Origin: an uncultured Clostridiaceae bacterium
GTDB lineage: Bacteria > Bacillota > Clostridia > Lachnospirales > Lachnospiraceae
Length of the DNA: 64,000 nucleotides
Assembly: GCA_947177415.1 (NCBI GenBank)
Contig: CAMWUK010000001.1
Span: 1 to 64,000, forward strand
Direction: 5' to 3'
The translations under genes and the position numbers were made by a program. Positions 34,925 to 44,213 of the stretch are shown in pieces. Under the pieces are notes generated by a model. It saw only the letters and a program-made list of their open reading frames with translations. It did no database searches and was not told where the DNA came from. The stretch's first letter is position 1, and every line of letters begins with the position of its first letter.

Positions 34925-35794
34925 CTATCTGCTTTCCGCCTTTGCTGGGAGGTAGGAAACGTCCCTAAAATCCTCCGCATCCAAGACAATCTCTGAATGT
35001 TTATACAGCTCCATTGCCTTGTCAATGGCATCCCCTAATGTTTCCGCCGGAATGATTTCAACCCTTGATAATACCTCACGGATTTCAATAGGAAAACTGT
35101 TTCCTTTCTGCTCATAAGGCTCACAAAACTCTGCCCGTAGTGCCGCAAAATCAATATCCGACGGTCTGGCAGAAAGATACTCTCCACGATCCCATTGAAT
35201 CCCCGTCTCTGCATTATCCTTTGTATGCTCCCCCGCATGAGGATAACGCTCATAATACGCCACTCCCACCGCTACCATGAAAGCTCCCGACGCCATGTTC
35301 ATCATCAGAAAATTTTTTTTACTATAACACTCTATAACTTTGTAATCCGTCCCGTTAAAGTTGTGCAGGACTTCCCCCGACTGAAACTCATGCTCCCTCT
35401 GCTTATAATGGAACATGAAACCTTTTGCTGCCCCATTCACATCAAGATTGTATTCCTCCAATGCCCACATGCATTCCCTGCTGCTTTCTTTCCTGTCAAA
35501 CCGGAACTCTTTATCGTCATTGTAACTGCCGTGGAGGAAACACTGCAATTCATCACTGCCGCTACAGAATTTCGCATAATAGCTTTTATTTGCCGTAATA
35601 TACCTCTCTGCCCATCCGGTTCCTGCCCCGGACAGTTTTGTGTCAAACAGCTCTTTCAATGCCTGTGCCGACTCCTCCCTTGATAAACATGACACAAAGA
35701 GATACGCCTCTTTGTACTCTTTCAATGTCATCAGCATATTTTTTTCGTTGCCTTTGGTGTTCTCTATCACAAGAACCATATCCTGTATTTTCAT
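34925..35794 (-). CDS. Conjugative-element protein, tandem paralogue A
   Basis: The ATG at 35794 follows AGGAG, giving 289 residues. It is a soluble acidic protein with no known domain. It is a clear paralogue of the next gene upstream (35871): ADKV... GTDYKVIECYSKKNFLMMN pairs with RADYRVLECYSQNNLLLLN, and LGDAIDKAMELYKHSEI pairs with LGEAIDRAMEIYQKSQI. Such tandem pairs in conjugative elements are often polyvalent-protein modules; no function can be assigned. It lies 13 bp before the helicase gene. Confidence 0.7.
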   Translation of the reverse strand: MKIQDMVLVIENTKGNEKNMLMTLKEYKEAYLFVSCLSREESAQALKELFDTKLSGAGTGWAERYITANKSYYAKFCSGSDELQCFLHGSYNDDKEFRFDRKESSRECMWALEEYNLDVNGAAKGFMFHYKQREHEFQSGEVLHNFNGTDYKVIECYSKKNFLMMNMASGAFMVAVGVAYYERYPHAGEHTKDNAETGIQWDRGEYLSARPSDIDFAALRAEFCEPYEQKGNSFPIEIREVLSRVEIIPAETLGDAIDKAMELYKHSEIVLDAEDFRDVSYLPAKAESR

Positions 35795-35808
35795 ATACAT
35801 CTCCTTTT

Positions 35809-35842
35809 CAAAAAATGCCGGAGCCTTCCAATGCAGCCCGGC
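35809..35842 (-). terminator. Intergenic terminator/attenuator hairpin
   Basis: On the minus strand GCCGG ... CCGGC (35838-35842 with 35817-35821, plus partial inner pairing) is followed by ATTTTTTG. It lies between the two paralogous 291-residue genes, directly before the ribosome-binding site of the downstream one. A very similar hairpin precedes the upstream copy, so it was probably duplicated together with the gene. Confidence 0.65.
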
Positions 35843-35870
35843 AAAAATAGATATTCATTCTTTTCCTGTA

Positions 35871-36737
35871 TTACCTCCTCATATCATTCAATGTCGGGTG
35901 CCTTGTCATCTGTTGTGTTTGCCCGCTATTGTCAATCTGAGATTTTTGATATATTTCCATTGCCCGGTCAATCGCCTCCCCAAGACTTCCGTCCGGCATA
36001 TCCCCGGCTTTTGAAATTGCGTCCTGTATCTTTTCCTCCGTACTTTTCTCCACCGGTTCCATTCCTCTCTCCCCGTATTCTTCCTTTAGTGCCTTGAAGT
36101 CAAGTTGTGACGGAACCGGGTTGAGGTAAACCGCCTGTTTCCATTTTATCCCCGTCTCCCTGTTTTCCTTTGAGGCTCTCCCGGCATAAGGATAACGGTC
36201 ATAACATTTCACATCCACTGCCACCAGAAGTTTTCCTGTTTTCTGGTTTAACAGCAGAAGGTTATTCTGGCTGTAGCATTCCAGCACCCGGTAATCCGCC
36301 CTGTCAAAATCCTGTAAAACCTTGCCTTGCTCAAATAAGCTTTCCTGTTCCTCATACCGGAAGGAATCCCCCATAGAAACCCCGTTACGGTCAATATTGT
36401 GTTCCCCTAATACTCTGAGGCACTCATCACTGCACCTGTCAGCATCAAGATACCATTCCGGCCAGCTATTGAAATGCCCGTGGAGAAAATCCTTCAGGTC
36501 CTGCTCATCATGGCAGAACCGCACATCATAACCATAATCCTTTCCGTGGTCAATCTTTGCCCACGCCTCCTTATCCTCCCTCTGCGTCAGTATTTTCTCT
36601 ATATGCCTTGCTGCCTGGTCCATTGTCTGGCACCAGTAGTACAGAACCCTTTCCCTGTACTCCCCGAATGTCATAAGCATATTGGTTTCTGCGTCTTTAC
36701 GGTGGGCTATGACAAAAAGCATGTCATTTAACCTCAT
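35871..36737 (-). CDS. Conjugative-element protein, tandem paralogue B
   Basis: The ATG at 36737 is chosen because the track's GTG at 36746 is too close to GGAGA; 288 residues. It is the paralogue of the 34925 gene, of the same length and motif order, including RYPYAGRASKENRETGIKW against RYPHAGEHTKDNAETGIQW. Unknown function. It lies between the NlpC/P60 hydrolase gene and its paralogue in the transfer operon. Confidence 0.7.
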   Translation of the reverse strand: MRLNDMLFVIAHRKDAETNMLMTFGEYRERVLYYWCQTMDQAARHIEKILTQREDKEAWAKIDHGKDYGYDVRFCHDEQDLKDFLHGHFNSWPEWYLDADRCSDECLRVLGEHNIDRNGVSMGDSFRYEEQESLFEQGKVLQDFDRADYRVLECYSQNNLLLLNQKTGKLLVAVDVKCYDRYPYAGRASKENRETGIKWKQAVYLNPVPSQLDFKALKEEYGERGMEPVEKSTEEKIQDAISKAGDMPDGSLGEAIDRAMEIYQKSQIDNSGQTQQMTRHPTLNDMRR

Positions 36738-36754
36738 GCAGCTCACTCTCCTTT

Positions 36755-36788
36755 CAAAAAATGCCGGACCGTCTAATACGGCCTGGCA
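36755..36788 (-). terminator. Intergenic terminator/attenuator hairpin
   Basis: On the minus strand an 11-bp stem with two imperfect pairs (36778-36788 with 36762-36772) is followed by TTTTTTG. The stop codon of the NlpC/P60 gene lies in the stem. It resembles the hairpin at 35809 and may reduce transcription of the downstream paralogue pair relative to the transfer genes. Confidence 0.65.
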
Positions 36789-38704
36789 TAAAATACAACA
36801 TTATTTGTCCGTAACGGATCAATCACTACACCCCTTGACGGATTAGCAGCGTGAACCATCTTTCCATCCCCCACATAGATTGCCACATGGGAGATATTAC
36901 GGAACTCCCCATTTTCCTCGTAAGAATAAAATATCAAATCCCCCGGTTTCAAATCCTTTTTATTGATTATCATGGCATTTTTATAACAGTATTCTCCCTG
37001 TGCCGCTGCTGTCGCCGGAAGGTCGATACCCACCTCCTTATACAATCTCTGCACAAGGGAACTGCAATCATAATACCCCTCCTGATACCGCTTGTCCTGG
37101 CTGTACCGGCAGCCGATCTTTGTCATGGCAAGGTCAGCAACCGCCTGTCCCCCGGTACCTGCCAGCAGACTATCCTGCATTTCATCACTCATCATGGATT
37201 TTAGCCAGTCAACCTGCTCCTCTGTAAGTTTATCCAAAGCAATATAGTCCTCATAGGTCAGATTGTGTACTAATGTTCCAGACACAACAACCTCCACGGT
37301 ATTTTCGTTTCCCTCTGCCAGAAACGCCTCCACTTTCCGCTTGCCCCAGGCCTGCGCTGCTGCATGGTTGTCAAAATAAATGTCAAAATCCGTACCATAC
37401 CGGGCAAAATTTCCCGTATCCTCCACTTTGTAGGTTTTTCCATTCATTATAATCTTTGTCCCCATCGGCACTTTTGGGCTGTGTGCATCAACCGCCAGCG
37501 TATGGTCCGCCTTTGGGACTGTGCCGGAGGCAGTATGCCCGCCTGCCCATTTCCCACAGCAGAGGGAACAGTTACAGTAGCCAGTGGTAACTACTTCTCC
37601 TAACGAGGCCCCTGCCGGAATCTGCGTCGCACTGCTTGAACTGTCATAATAATTCATTTCATCGAAAACTTCCTTGAGGTGTTTCTTCCCCTCGTCATCC
37701 ATGACATAGGCTGCCTGTCCGGTCCCGTACTTTACCATATAAACCATAAGGGTATCGTTAAAGTTGGAAAGCGGCACGCCGTCCTCACTGTTCTGGTATG
37801 TGACAACATATCCCTTTTCCTCCAGTGAGGCAATCTGGCTGTTAAAATCCCGGTAATACTCGCTTAACACAGTCCGTGGATTGTCATATCCTGTGTCCGG
37901 CAGCGGAAAGAAGATGGCAAGCGGTGAATTATAAATAACCGCCAGTATGGCAACCACAATAATTCCCGCAACGGCAATCACAAAAAATACAACAAGCAGT
38001 ACAGGAGCAAGCACCACCGCCGCCTGCTTCGCAAGCAGCAGGGCAGCCGCTTTTGCCGCTGACTTTGTGGAAGTAATCAGGTCCTTTTGTTCTTCCCTCT
38101 CTGTACGGAATGCCTCAAGGAACGTATCAATCATATGCCCCTTGACGGCACCATTGACTGAACCTTTCCCGCGCTTTTTACCGGGACTGTCTTTTTTTCC
38201 ATTTCTTTTCTTCCCATTCCGGTCTCTTTTCTTATTACCGGCATTTTTCCCTGAACGGCCAGAATTTTCAGCCTGCCTGGTATCTTTCTGTATCTGCTTT
38301 TTTCTATGCTCCGCTTTCCTTTCCCTTTCCTTCTCCTTATTCTCTGCTTTTTTCCTGCGGTACAGCTTTCCCGCCCCGGAAGTGATACCCATTACCGGGG
38401 CTGCTGCCGTTGCTGCCAGATCAAGGCTTTCCTTTATTTCCTCGCCGCCCTCAACCTGCCGTGCCCCGGCTCTTGCCCCTGCTGCCGCCAGTGTTTTCAA
38501 ACTCTGGTTACGGACCTTGACCGACTTTCCGGACTCTGCAAGCCTTTCCCTGATACCTGAATACGGCTTTCTTCTTTTTACGGTTACAGAAGTATTTTCC
38601 GCTTTTTTTCTTACCGCCGCTTTTTTACCTGTATGCAGATGCAGTCTGGGCTTTTTCTTTGTATGGATTACCATCGGCCTGTCATCTATTTTTCTGATTT
38701 TCAA
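36773..38704 (-). CDS. Conjugation peptidoglycan hydrolase, 3D plus NlpC/P60 domains
   Basis: A protein of 643 residues with a TTG start after GTGAGGAAAA. A very basic N-terminal 200 residues is followed by a transmembrane segment (AAVVLAPVLLVVFFVIAVAG, near 235-270). A 3D-type domain contains HTASGTVPKADHTLAVD and a DTG...DFDIYF acidic cluster. The C-terminal NlpC/P60 domain has catalytic Cys in YYDCSSLVQRLY and His in SHVAIYVGDGKMVHAANP. It is the VirB1-like enzyme that opens the cell wall for the mating channel. The neighbour upstream is VirB4. Confidence 0.9.
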   Translation of the reverse strand: MKIRKIDDRPMVIHTKKKPRLHLHTGKKAAVRKKAENTSVTVKRRKPYSGIRERLAESGKSVKVRNQSLKTLAAAGARAGARQVEGGEEIKESLDLAATAAAPVMGITSGAGKLYRRKKAENKEKERERKAEHRKKQIQKDTRQAENSGRSGKNAGNKKRDRNGKKRNGKKDSPGKKRGKGSVNGAVKGHMIDTFLEAFRTEREEQKDLITSTKSAAKAAALLLAKQAAVVLAPVLLVVFFVIAVAGIIVVAILAVIYNSPLAIFFPLPDTGYDNPRTVLSEYYRDFNSQIASLEEKGYVVTYQNSEDGVPLSNFNDTLMVYMVKYGTGQAAYVMDDEGKKHLKEVFDEMNYYDSSSSATQIPAGASLGEVVTTGYCNCSLCCGKWAGGHTASGTVPKADHTLAVDAHSPKVPMGTKIIMNGKTYKVEDTGNFARYGTDFDIYFDNHAAAQAWGKRKVEAFLAEGNENTVEVVVSGTLVHNLTYEDYIALDKLTEEQVDWLKSMMSDEMQDSLLAGTGGQAVADLAMTKIGCRYSQDKRYQEGYYDCSSLVQRLYKEVGIDLPATAAAQGEYCYKNAMIINKKDLKPGDLIFYSYEENGEFRNISHVAIYVGDGKMVHAANPSRGVVIDPLRTNNVVFYARPY

Positions 38705-38724
38705 TTTTCCTCACGCCTTTCCAA

Positions 38725-38749
38725 AAGAAAACCGGGGATTTCTCCCCGG
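38725..38749 (-). terminator. Hairpin with T-tract between virB4 and the hydrolase gene
   Basis: A perfect 7-bp GC-rich stem, CCGGGGA (38732-38738) with TCCCCGG (38743-38749) and a 4-nt loop, is followed on the minus strand by TTTTCTTTT. It is a textbook intrinsic terminator placed inside the operon, so it should act as an attenuator or partial stop. Confidence 0.75.
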
Positions 38750-38755
38750 CAAAAC

Positions 38756-41494
38756 CTAACCATATATCATCCAGTCACTTCCTGCTGTTTCTGCTGCCTG
38801 CTCCGGCTCCGGGAAGTTAAAACCACTATTCTTTTTATGACGCTTTGGCTCATATATTTTTGTGGGGGCTGTCTCCTCTGAAAACAAGGCCATGCTGTCC
38901 GGCTGACTGCTGCTTTCCGCAAAAACATTTTCTGCCATATCCCATCCCGGCACTTTCATTTCCGGCATGAAATTCCCCACTGGTTCTGTCTGCGGTGCTG
39001 CCACTTCCGGCACAGCCCACTCCGGCAAAAAATCATCTGCCGGCTCTGTTTCCTGTACCTCTGACTGCTGCATAAATCCGTCTGCCATTTCTGCCCCGCT
39101 GCCAAAACCGCTGCCCTGTTTCTTCTGCAATGCCCCCTCTGCAATCTTCTCATGGAGGTTCGTGTTATAAAGACGGTACAAATCCGTGTCCTTGCTGATC
39201 CTGTTATCAAAAGGAATGACAACGCTCCCGCATTTTAGCAGCCCTGTACCACTGGAAGAATTGCTTACGAAACGCAGCTGCGCATCCGACACGCCTATGG
39301 TCTCCGCCAGTTTTGCACTGTCCACATTGGACTGTTTCAGCAGCACCACAAATTCACTGTTGGATAACAGTGTGGTGGCAATATAATTCTGTAATAAATC
39401 CGACACGTTCTGGCTGATACCCGTGCATAACCCGCCCTGCTTTCTGACCTTTTTCCAAAGCTGCTGCAGATACTTTGCACTGTACTCACTGCCAAGCAGC
39501 ACATGGCACTCGTCGATATACAGCCATGTTGCCCTGCCCCGCTTTGCGTTGTCCATTATCCTCTGCTGGATCGCCTCCATCATCACAAGCATTGCCACCG
39601 GTGCAAGCTGGCTCCCCAAATCCTGAATGCCGTACACCGTGAAACGGTTGTCCACGTCCACATTTGTATGGTGGTTGAAAATATTGAGCGAACCCTCCAC
39701 AAACAGCTCAAGGGAAAGTGCCAGCTCCTGCGCCTCCATCTCCTGCTGCGCTTTCAGTATCCTGTAAAAATCCGACATGACCGGGACCCTCTGCTGTTTC
39801 CATGCCGCCATATAAAGCCCACGGACACAGCGGTCAATGATGGAATGGTGTTTCTGGTTCAGGGCATTGCCTAACAACTGGTCGCAGAGGGAAAGCATAA
39901 ATTCCGACTTGTCAGCGATTACTTCCCGCAGCCCTTTCTCATTGATGTGCGCCATATCCGCCTCCAGCGGGTTGACAAAGTTCCTTGTATAAGCGGATAA
40001 ATTTACCACCGCGCCGCCATAGGTCGCCGCAATGTCAAAATATTCGTTCATCGGGTCTATGACTATCACATCATCATCGGTATTTAGGAACACGCTGCCC
40101 ATTTCCTGCTTTGCAAAAAAGGACTTGCCGGAACCCGGCACGCCAAAGATAAACCCGTTCCCGTTTATCAGTTTTTTCCGGTTCCCCACGTTAATGTTTT
40201 TGCTTATCTGGTTAATGCCGTAATAGTTGCCGCCGGCATCATTTAATTCCTGCACATTAAAGGGCAGTAATGCCGCAAGGGATTGTGTGAGCATGGTACG
40301 CATGGTCTCCACCTGCCTTACCCCGATAGGGAGTGCTGTATTTAATGCCTCCCGCTGTTTCAGGTAGTGGGTGTCTATGGTTACGGAGTTGCTCTTTCCA
40401 ATGCTTTCCACCGTTTCCGTGACACTCTCCAGCTCCTCCCTGCTTTCCGCCACAAGGATAATGCTGACCGCCGTATAAAATAAGCACTGGTCGTTTTCTC
40501 TCACGTCGTCCATGATTTCCTCAATGTCTTTTTTCTCCATGCGCTTTGCATAGGAGATTTCAGAGGAAAAGTCATTGTTTTTATTCCTTACCCGCTGCTG
40601 CTTGATAATGTCGCTCTCAATGCCGAGGTATTTTTTCTGCAGCTCTTTTGTCGTCATATCCTTTGGCACCGGCACCACGTCAATGCTCACAATGGAGTGG
40701 ACGGGTAAGGAAGTGATTACATTTAAGAACCTGTCGGAAAGGCTGCTCGGATATTTTTTGATGAACAGCGCCCTCACAAACTTTCCCTCATCCTCGATAT
40801 GCTCTGGGAAGTATTTCAGCATCCCATTACATAAATCGTTGCGGAAGTCTGCGCCCACCTTTTTTGCGTGCCTGATGTCAAAATCAAAACCATCCTCCCT
40901 GCCAAGATGGTAAAAGTCATGCAATACCTTTAACCTCTCATTGCCGGAAAGCGGCTCTATCTCAGTACCCAGCTCCCCAAACGCTTTGTGGAGGACAGCC
41001 TCCAGCGTGGCAAACTGCGCCTTTGCCTCCTCAAAATTTTTCCTCTCTACGGTCAGTGTCAGATACCGTTCCTGCTCTATCCCCTGCCTGCCCTCACGGA
41101 TTTTGTCCTCTATGATGTCATTGTAGATTTTACGGAACCGGTCAAACCCATCCTGCCGATACGAAAGCAGCACCATCTCCCTCAAATCCGCCATGTCCTT
41201 ATTCTTGTTGTTGACCGTGATTTTGAAATTACAGTCCAGTGAATTAAGGAACTTGCAGTACCTCTCAAAAATGCTTTCCTGCTCCTCCTCATTTGCCGTT
41301 GTATAGTTAATGTCCGTAAACCGGTAACATTTGGAATATTTATTCATGGACGCATTCCGTCCCCTGCCCACCTCAAAAATACCGTTTTCCGCCACCGATA
41401 CTATTTCAATCGTTTCCTGTATGGATTTTGGGGTTCTGTAAAGGGGTACATCCGCCTTTTTAAGTTCCTTAAATCCATCTGAAAAAATTCCCAT
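38756..41494 (-). CDS. virB4: VirB4-family conjugation ATPase
   Basis: A protein of 912 residues after a TGGAGGTG ribosome-binding site. The N-terminal half is the VirB4 type domain. The C-terminal half is the AAA+ motor with Walker A FGVPGSGKSFFAK near residue 450, DPMNEYFDIA, Walker B ATWLYIDECHVLLG, and a FVVLLKQSNVDSAKL segment. A proline/acidic tail of about 100 residues follows. It powers assembly and transport of the type IV secretion channel at the inner face of the membrane. PrgI and the VirB6-like gene are upstream. Confidence 0.93.
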   Translation of the reverse strand: MGIFSDGFKELKKADVPLYRTPKSIQETIEIVSVAENGIFEVGRGRNASMNKYSKCYRFTDINYTTANEEEQESIFERYCKFLNSLDCNFKITVNNKNKDMADLREMVLLSYRQDGFDRFRKIYNDIIEDKIREGRQGIEQERYLTLTVERKNFEEAKAQFATLEAVLHKAFGELGTEIEPLSGNERLKVLHDFYHLGREDGFDFDIRHAKKVGADFRNDLCNGMLKYFPEHIEDEGKFVRALFIKKYPSSLSDRFLNVITSLPVHSIVSIDVVPVPKDMTTKELQKKYLGIESDIIKQQRVRNKNNDFSSEISYAKRMEKKDIEEIMDDVRENDQCLFYTAVSIILVAESREELESVTETVESIGKSNSVTIDTHYLKQREALNTALPIGVRQVETMRTMLTQSLAALLPFNVQELNDAGGNYYGINQISKNINVGNRKKLINGNGFIFGVPGSGKSFFAKQEMGSVFLNTDDDVIVIDPMNEYFDIAATYGGAVVNLSAYTRNFVNPLEADMAHINEKGLREVIADKSEFMLSLCDQLLGNALNQKHHSIIDRCVRGLYMAAWKQQRVPVMSDFYRILKAQQEMEAQELALSLELFVEGSLNIFNHHTNVDVDNRFTVYGIQDLGSQLAPVAMLVMMEAIQQRIMDNAKRGRATWLYIDECHVLLGSEYSAKYLQQLWKKVRKQGGLCTGISQNVSDLLQNYIATTLLSNSEFVVLLKQSNVDSAKLAETIGVSDAQLRFVSNSSSGTGLLKCGSVVIPFDNRISKDTDLYRLYNTNLHEKIAEGALQKKQGSGFGSGAEMADGFMQQSEVQETEPADDFLPEWAVPEVAAPQTEPVGNFMPEMKVPGWDMAENVFAESSSQPDSMALFSEETAPTKIYEPKRHKKNSGFNFPEPEQAAETAGSDWMIYG

Positions 41495-41566
41495 GTTGCA
41501 CCTCCATATATAATGAGAGCCGGCTGAAAACTCCCTGCCGGCTCCCCATCTGTACTGTTTTCTTTC

Positions 41567-42550
41567 TTACTGGTTCCTCTCCGGACAGAATGACGCACAC
41601 CTGCCGGTCTCAATATCCGCAATACATTTCAGTATCGGGTAAGCCTGCTGCGGCACCACCGCATTCCCAAGTGAAAACATACGGCTGCCCCACAGCGGAT
41701 GCGCCTCTGCAATGCGGCTTACCCCTTCCGGCTCCCGTTCCCACTGCCTGTGTCCGTCCATCCAATGGGGAAGCCCATCAGCCATTCCACCCAGTCCGGG
41801 TTGATTTTGTGCTGTTTCATGGACAGGTCCACGACTTCCGTAAACAGCTCCTTCTGTTCCTCCGTCTCCGGTTCGTGAAACTCCGTTCCCGTCTGCTCCA
41901 TCACTTCCGGGGTGCAGAACACTTTCATCTGCAGGTTTGGCTGCCAAAGCGTCCCCGTTGAGTTGAGTTTCTTTAACGTCCCCGTTTTTTTCATCCTGCC
42001 AATGAGGGCAGTGGAAACATCCATCTTCCCAATGGAAGCCACCGGCGTCGGCCAGGTGTCCGGCAATGAATACCCGTTTCCTCTCATGCCACGCGCCGAC
42101 GGCGAGAGCAGGTAGTACGAAGGCCCGGACTTCATAGCCTGCTCCTTCCAGATCAGAAACCGTCTTTTCGAGCCCCATGTTGAGGAACCCAGCAACATTT
42201 TCTCCAAGCACCCAAGCGGGGGAGAGCTCTTTGATGACTCTAAGCATTTCCGGCCAGAGGTAACGGTCATCTTCAAAGCCCCTTCGCTTCCCGGCAAAGG
42301 AAAACGGCTGACAGGGGAATCCCCCTGAGATAAGTGTGACATTGTGTTCGTTTGTTCTCGCATAAAACTCCTCCTTGTTCAAATCCCTGATGTCCTTAAA
42401 TCTCGGCACATCTTTCCAATGTTTTTGTAATATCTCATTCTGAAAATCAGCCCATTCGCACTGTGCAACGGTGCGGAACCCTGCCGCCTCCGCCGCAAGG
42501 TCAAGCCCGCCAATGCCGGTAAACAGGCTGATGTGTGTTAAATCCTGCAT
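41567..42550 (-). CDS. DNA cytosine-5 methyltransferase
   Basis: A protein of 327 residues. Motifs in order: [35 protein letters not shown] with catalytic Cys, [21 protein letters not shown], and [19 protein letters not shown]. The target-recognition region (about 175-290) is short and Gly/Asp rich. It probably protects the element from restriction or marks it. It lies among the transfer genes between PrgI and VirB4. A second conserved-looking frame overlaps its 3' part. The recognition sequence cannot be predicted. Confidence 0.93.
   Translation of the reverse strand: MQDLTHISLFTGIGGLDLAAEAAGFRTVAQCEWADFQNEILQKHWKDVPRFKDIRDLNKEEFYARTNEHNVTLISGGFPCQPFSFAGKRRGFEDDRYLWPEMLRVIKELSPAWVLGENVAGFLNMGLEKTVSDLEGAGYEVRAFVLPALAVGAWHERKRVFIAGHLADAGGFHWEDGCFHCPHWQDEKNGDVKETQLNGDALAAKPADESVLHPGSDGADGNGVSRTGDGGTEGAVYGSRGPVHETAQNQPGLGGMADGLPHWMDGHRQWEREPEGVSRIAEAHPLWGSRMFSLGNAVVPQQAYPILKCIADIETGRCASFCPERNQ
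41719..42087 (-). other. Overlapping second frame inside the methyltransferase gene
   Basis: Same strand, shifted frame; the likely start is the Met of [12 protein letters not shown] at 42087, giving about 122 residues. It reads [30 protein letters not shown] and [17 protein letters not shown]. These are hallmarks of the target-recognition/C-terminal region of another class of phage-type cytosine methyltransferases. The same bases encode [15 protein letters not shown] in the main frame, also a family motif. Either both frames are used, or one class arose from the other by a frame change. Confidence 0.5.
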
Positions 42551-42566
42551 ATATCTCCTTTCCCAA

Positions 42567-42603
42567 TAAAAAAAGACATTCTCCCCATACAGCGGAAAAT
42601 GCC
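42567..42603 (-). terminator. Intrinsic terminator before the methyltransferase gene
   Basis: On the minus strand a 10-bp stem using two G-U pairs (42594-42603 with 42574-42583) is followed by seven T residues. It lies between PrgI and the methyltransferase and would reduce read-through into the methyltransferase/VirB4 genes. Confidence 0.65.
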
Positions 42604-42625
42604 CTGACTGTTGATTATTCTTTTT

Positions 42626-43126
42626 TTACCGTCCGTACTTATACCAGACGGCTAAAGCCATAAAAACAATAAGAAATAAAACTGTTAAGATAAGCATACG
42701 GATCATCTTTTTTCGGACCGTGGCAAAGTCGCCTTTGCCACTGCTGCCCCCTTTCTTTCCCCTGCTGCTTTTCCCTGCTGTCTTATTTTTTGTTTCTTCC
42801 TCCTGCCGTAACTTCTGTACTGCCTGCTCCCCCTCCGTGGAAGCATACGTTAAGGCCTGGTTCGCAAAGGCAAAGTGCAGCTTTAATTTCATCATTTCCA
42901 TGAATGTCATGCCATGATAGGAATAGAAACCCGTCATGGCGATGGGCGCAACCACCGGGATAGCAATATAGGTGCTGACTGTCAGCCCCACATGCTGATA
43001 CAAAAGCAGCACAATCCCGCCGCCCACGGCCACGGATAAGACGGAATACACAAGCTGCCTTGCGGAAAGCCCCAACACCACGGACTCCTTGTAGTTGTCA
43101 ATGTTTTTGTTGATTTCTATAACCAC
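42626..43126 (-). CDS. PrgI-family conjugation membrane protein
   Basis: A protein of 166 residues with a GTG start after GGGGAAG. It has the PrgI signature near the N-terminus (NYKESVVLGLSARQLVYS), two close transmembrane segments at about 27-70, a cytoplasmic middle with MTFMEMMKLKLHF, and a third segment near the C-terminus after a Lys/Ser/Gly-rich stretch. PrgI proteins are VirB3-like partners of VirB4. It is located upstream of virB4 as expected. Confidence 0.88.
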   Translation of the reverse strand: MVIEINKNIDNYKESVVLGLSARQLVYSVLSVAVGGGIVLLLYQHVGLTVSTYIAIPVVAPIAMTGFYSYHGMTFMEMMKLKLHFAFANQALTYASTEGEQAVQKLRQEEETKNKTAGKSSRGKKGGSSGKGDFATVRKKMIRMLILTVLFLIVFMALAVWYKYGR

Positions 43127-43128
43127 TG

Positions 43129-43734
43129 CTATCTTCCCCTCCCTTCCTTTTCCGGTTCCTTACATTCTGTTTCCTTCTCCCTTTCCGTATCCACAAACTC
43201 CTGCCCATCCACGGATGTGATATTGACATACTCGCCAAGGATACAGAGAGCCTCATCATAGCTGCCGGAAGAACAGATACGCCCCTTCATTTCCTCCGCC
43301 TGCGCTTTCAGCCCATGCTCCCTTAACGTCTGTGCGGCAATCCCCGCCAGATTAAAGATGTTGCCATTTTCCCCGATCAGGGCACAGTCCGGCTTTTCCA
43401 CGGATTCCTTTCTGAAACCTCCCAGACGGTTCGGCACATAGTCAGACAGCCATGTGCCGCCAAATGTCTCATGTGTCTGTAACCGCCATATGGCGAATTT
43501 CCCCATATCCAGCTTTACATCCTCAAAAGGATATAAAATACAGGCCAGCCCGTCATGCTCAAACACGGACACTTCCTGAAACTCTGTCCCATCCAGCAGA
43601 ATGCCCGCCTCTGTGAGCATCTGGTTGATTCCGTCCACCCACTCTTTCGGCTCCCCTCCGCAGCCAAGCAGGACAAGCCCCTCCTTATCCCCCATGCAGC
43701 GTAAATCTTCCGTCGTAACATTCCTGATATTCAA
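43129..43734 (-). CDS. Conjugative-element accessory protein, unknown
   Basis: The track start (TTG at 43761) has no ribosome-binding site; a second TTG at 43734 follows AAAGGGGGAC at 8 nt, giving 201 residues. Soluble. The C-terminal part (ENGNIFNLAGIAAQTLREHG, then SSGSYDEALCILGEYVNITS) is a module I recognise from accessory proteins of Firmicutes conjugative elements and phages, without known function. It ends 3 bp before the PrgI gene, so translation is probably coupled. Confidence 0.7.
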   Translation of the reverse strand: MNIRNVTTEDLRCMGDKEGLVLLGCGGEPKEWVDGINQMLTEAGILLDGTEFQEVSVFEHDGLACILYPFEDVKLDMGKFAIWRLQTHETFGGTWLSDYVPNRLGGFRKESVEKPDCALIGENGNIFNLAGIAAQTLREHGLKAQAEEMKGRICSSGSYDEALCILGEYVNITSVDGQEFVDTEREKETECKEPEKEGRGR

Positions 43735-43788
43735 AAATTTGTCCCCCTTTCCTTTTTGCAAATATCACTTTTTCTGCCAGCCCTCTCT

Positions 43789-44202
43789 TTATCTGCCTTT
43801 TTCCTGCTGTTTTTCCTGTTGTTTTTCCCGTGTTATACCCATAACCGTCCGTTCAAAATTCTCCATACCTTCCGGTGCTACCTCACGCAGCTTTTCCGGG
43901 TCGAACAGATACAACGGATAAGAACAGAAACCACTATTTCCCATCAAACCTGTAAACTCCCCAAGCCCGTGTTTCTCAATGAACCCCTCCAGTTCCGGGC
44001 AGTTATTGGTATCAACATATCCGCAGTAATCCGGGCATGGCGCACTGATATTTACCGTCAAATCCGCAAAGGGTTCCGGATATTCCCCATCCACTTCAAC
44101 CAGTCCGATATAAATCCTGTTATTATCCATATAGGAACTGATTTCCAGTTCCAGCTTTACCTTCCCCGAAAAACGGCTTTCCATTTCCAACTGTTTATTC
44201 AT
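43789..44202 (-). CDS. DUF4313-type protein
   Basis: A protein of 137 residues after AGGAGGT. The pattern EPFADLTVNISAPCPDYCG, DTNNCPELEGFIEKHGLG and GNSGFCSYPLYLFDPEKL is that of DUF4313 proteins in Firmicutes mobile elements. Cysteines at four positions might bind metal. Its C-terminus is a Gln/Glu/Lys repeat. It lies between the VirB6-like and the 43129 genes. Function unknown. Confidence 0.75.
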   Translation of the reverse strand: MNKQLEMESRFSGKVKLELEISSYMDNNRIYIGLVEVDGEYPEPFADLTVNISAPCPDYCGYVDTNNCPELEGFIEKHGLGEFTGLMGNSGFCSYPLYLFDPEKLREVAPEGMENFERTVMGITREKQQEKQQEKGR

Positions 44203-44213
44203 TCACATACCTC

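Noticed and set aside
37947-38759. Plus-strand ORF of 270 residues
   Set aside because: Antisense shadow of the 3D-NlpC/P60 gene. Its serine/phenylalanine-rich content reflects the complementary strand of a lysine-rich coding sequence.
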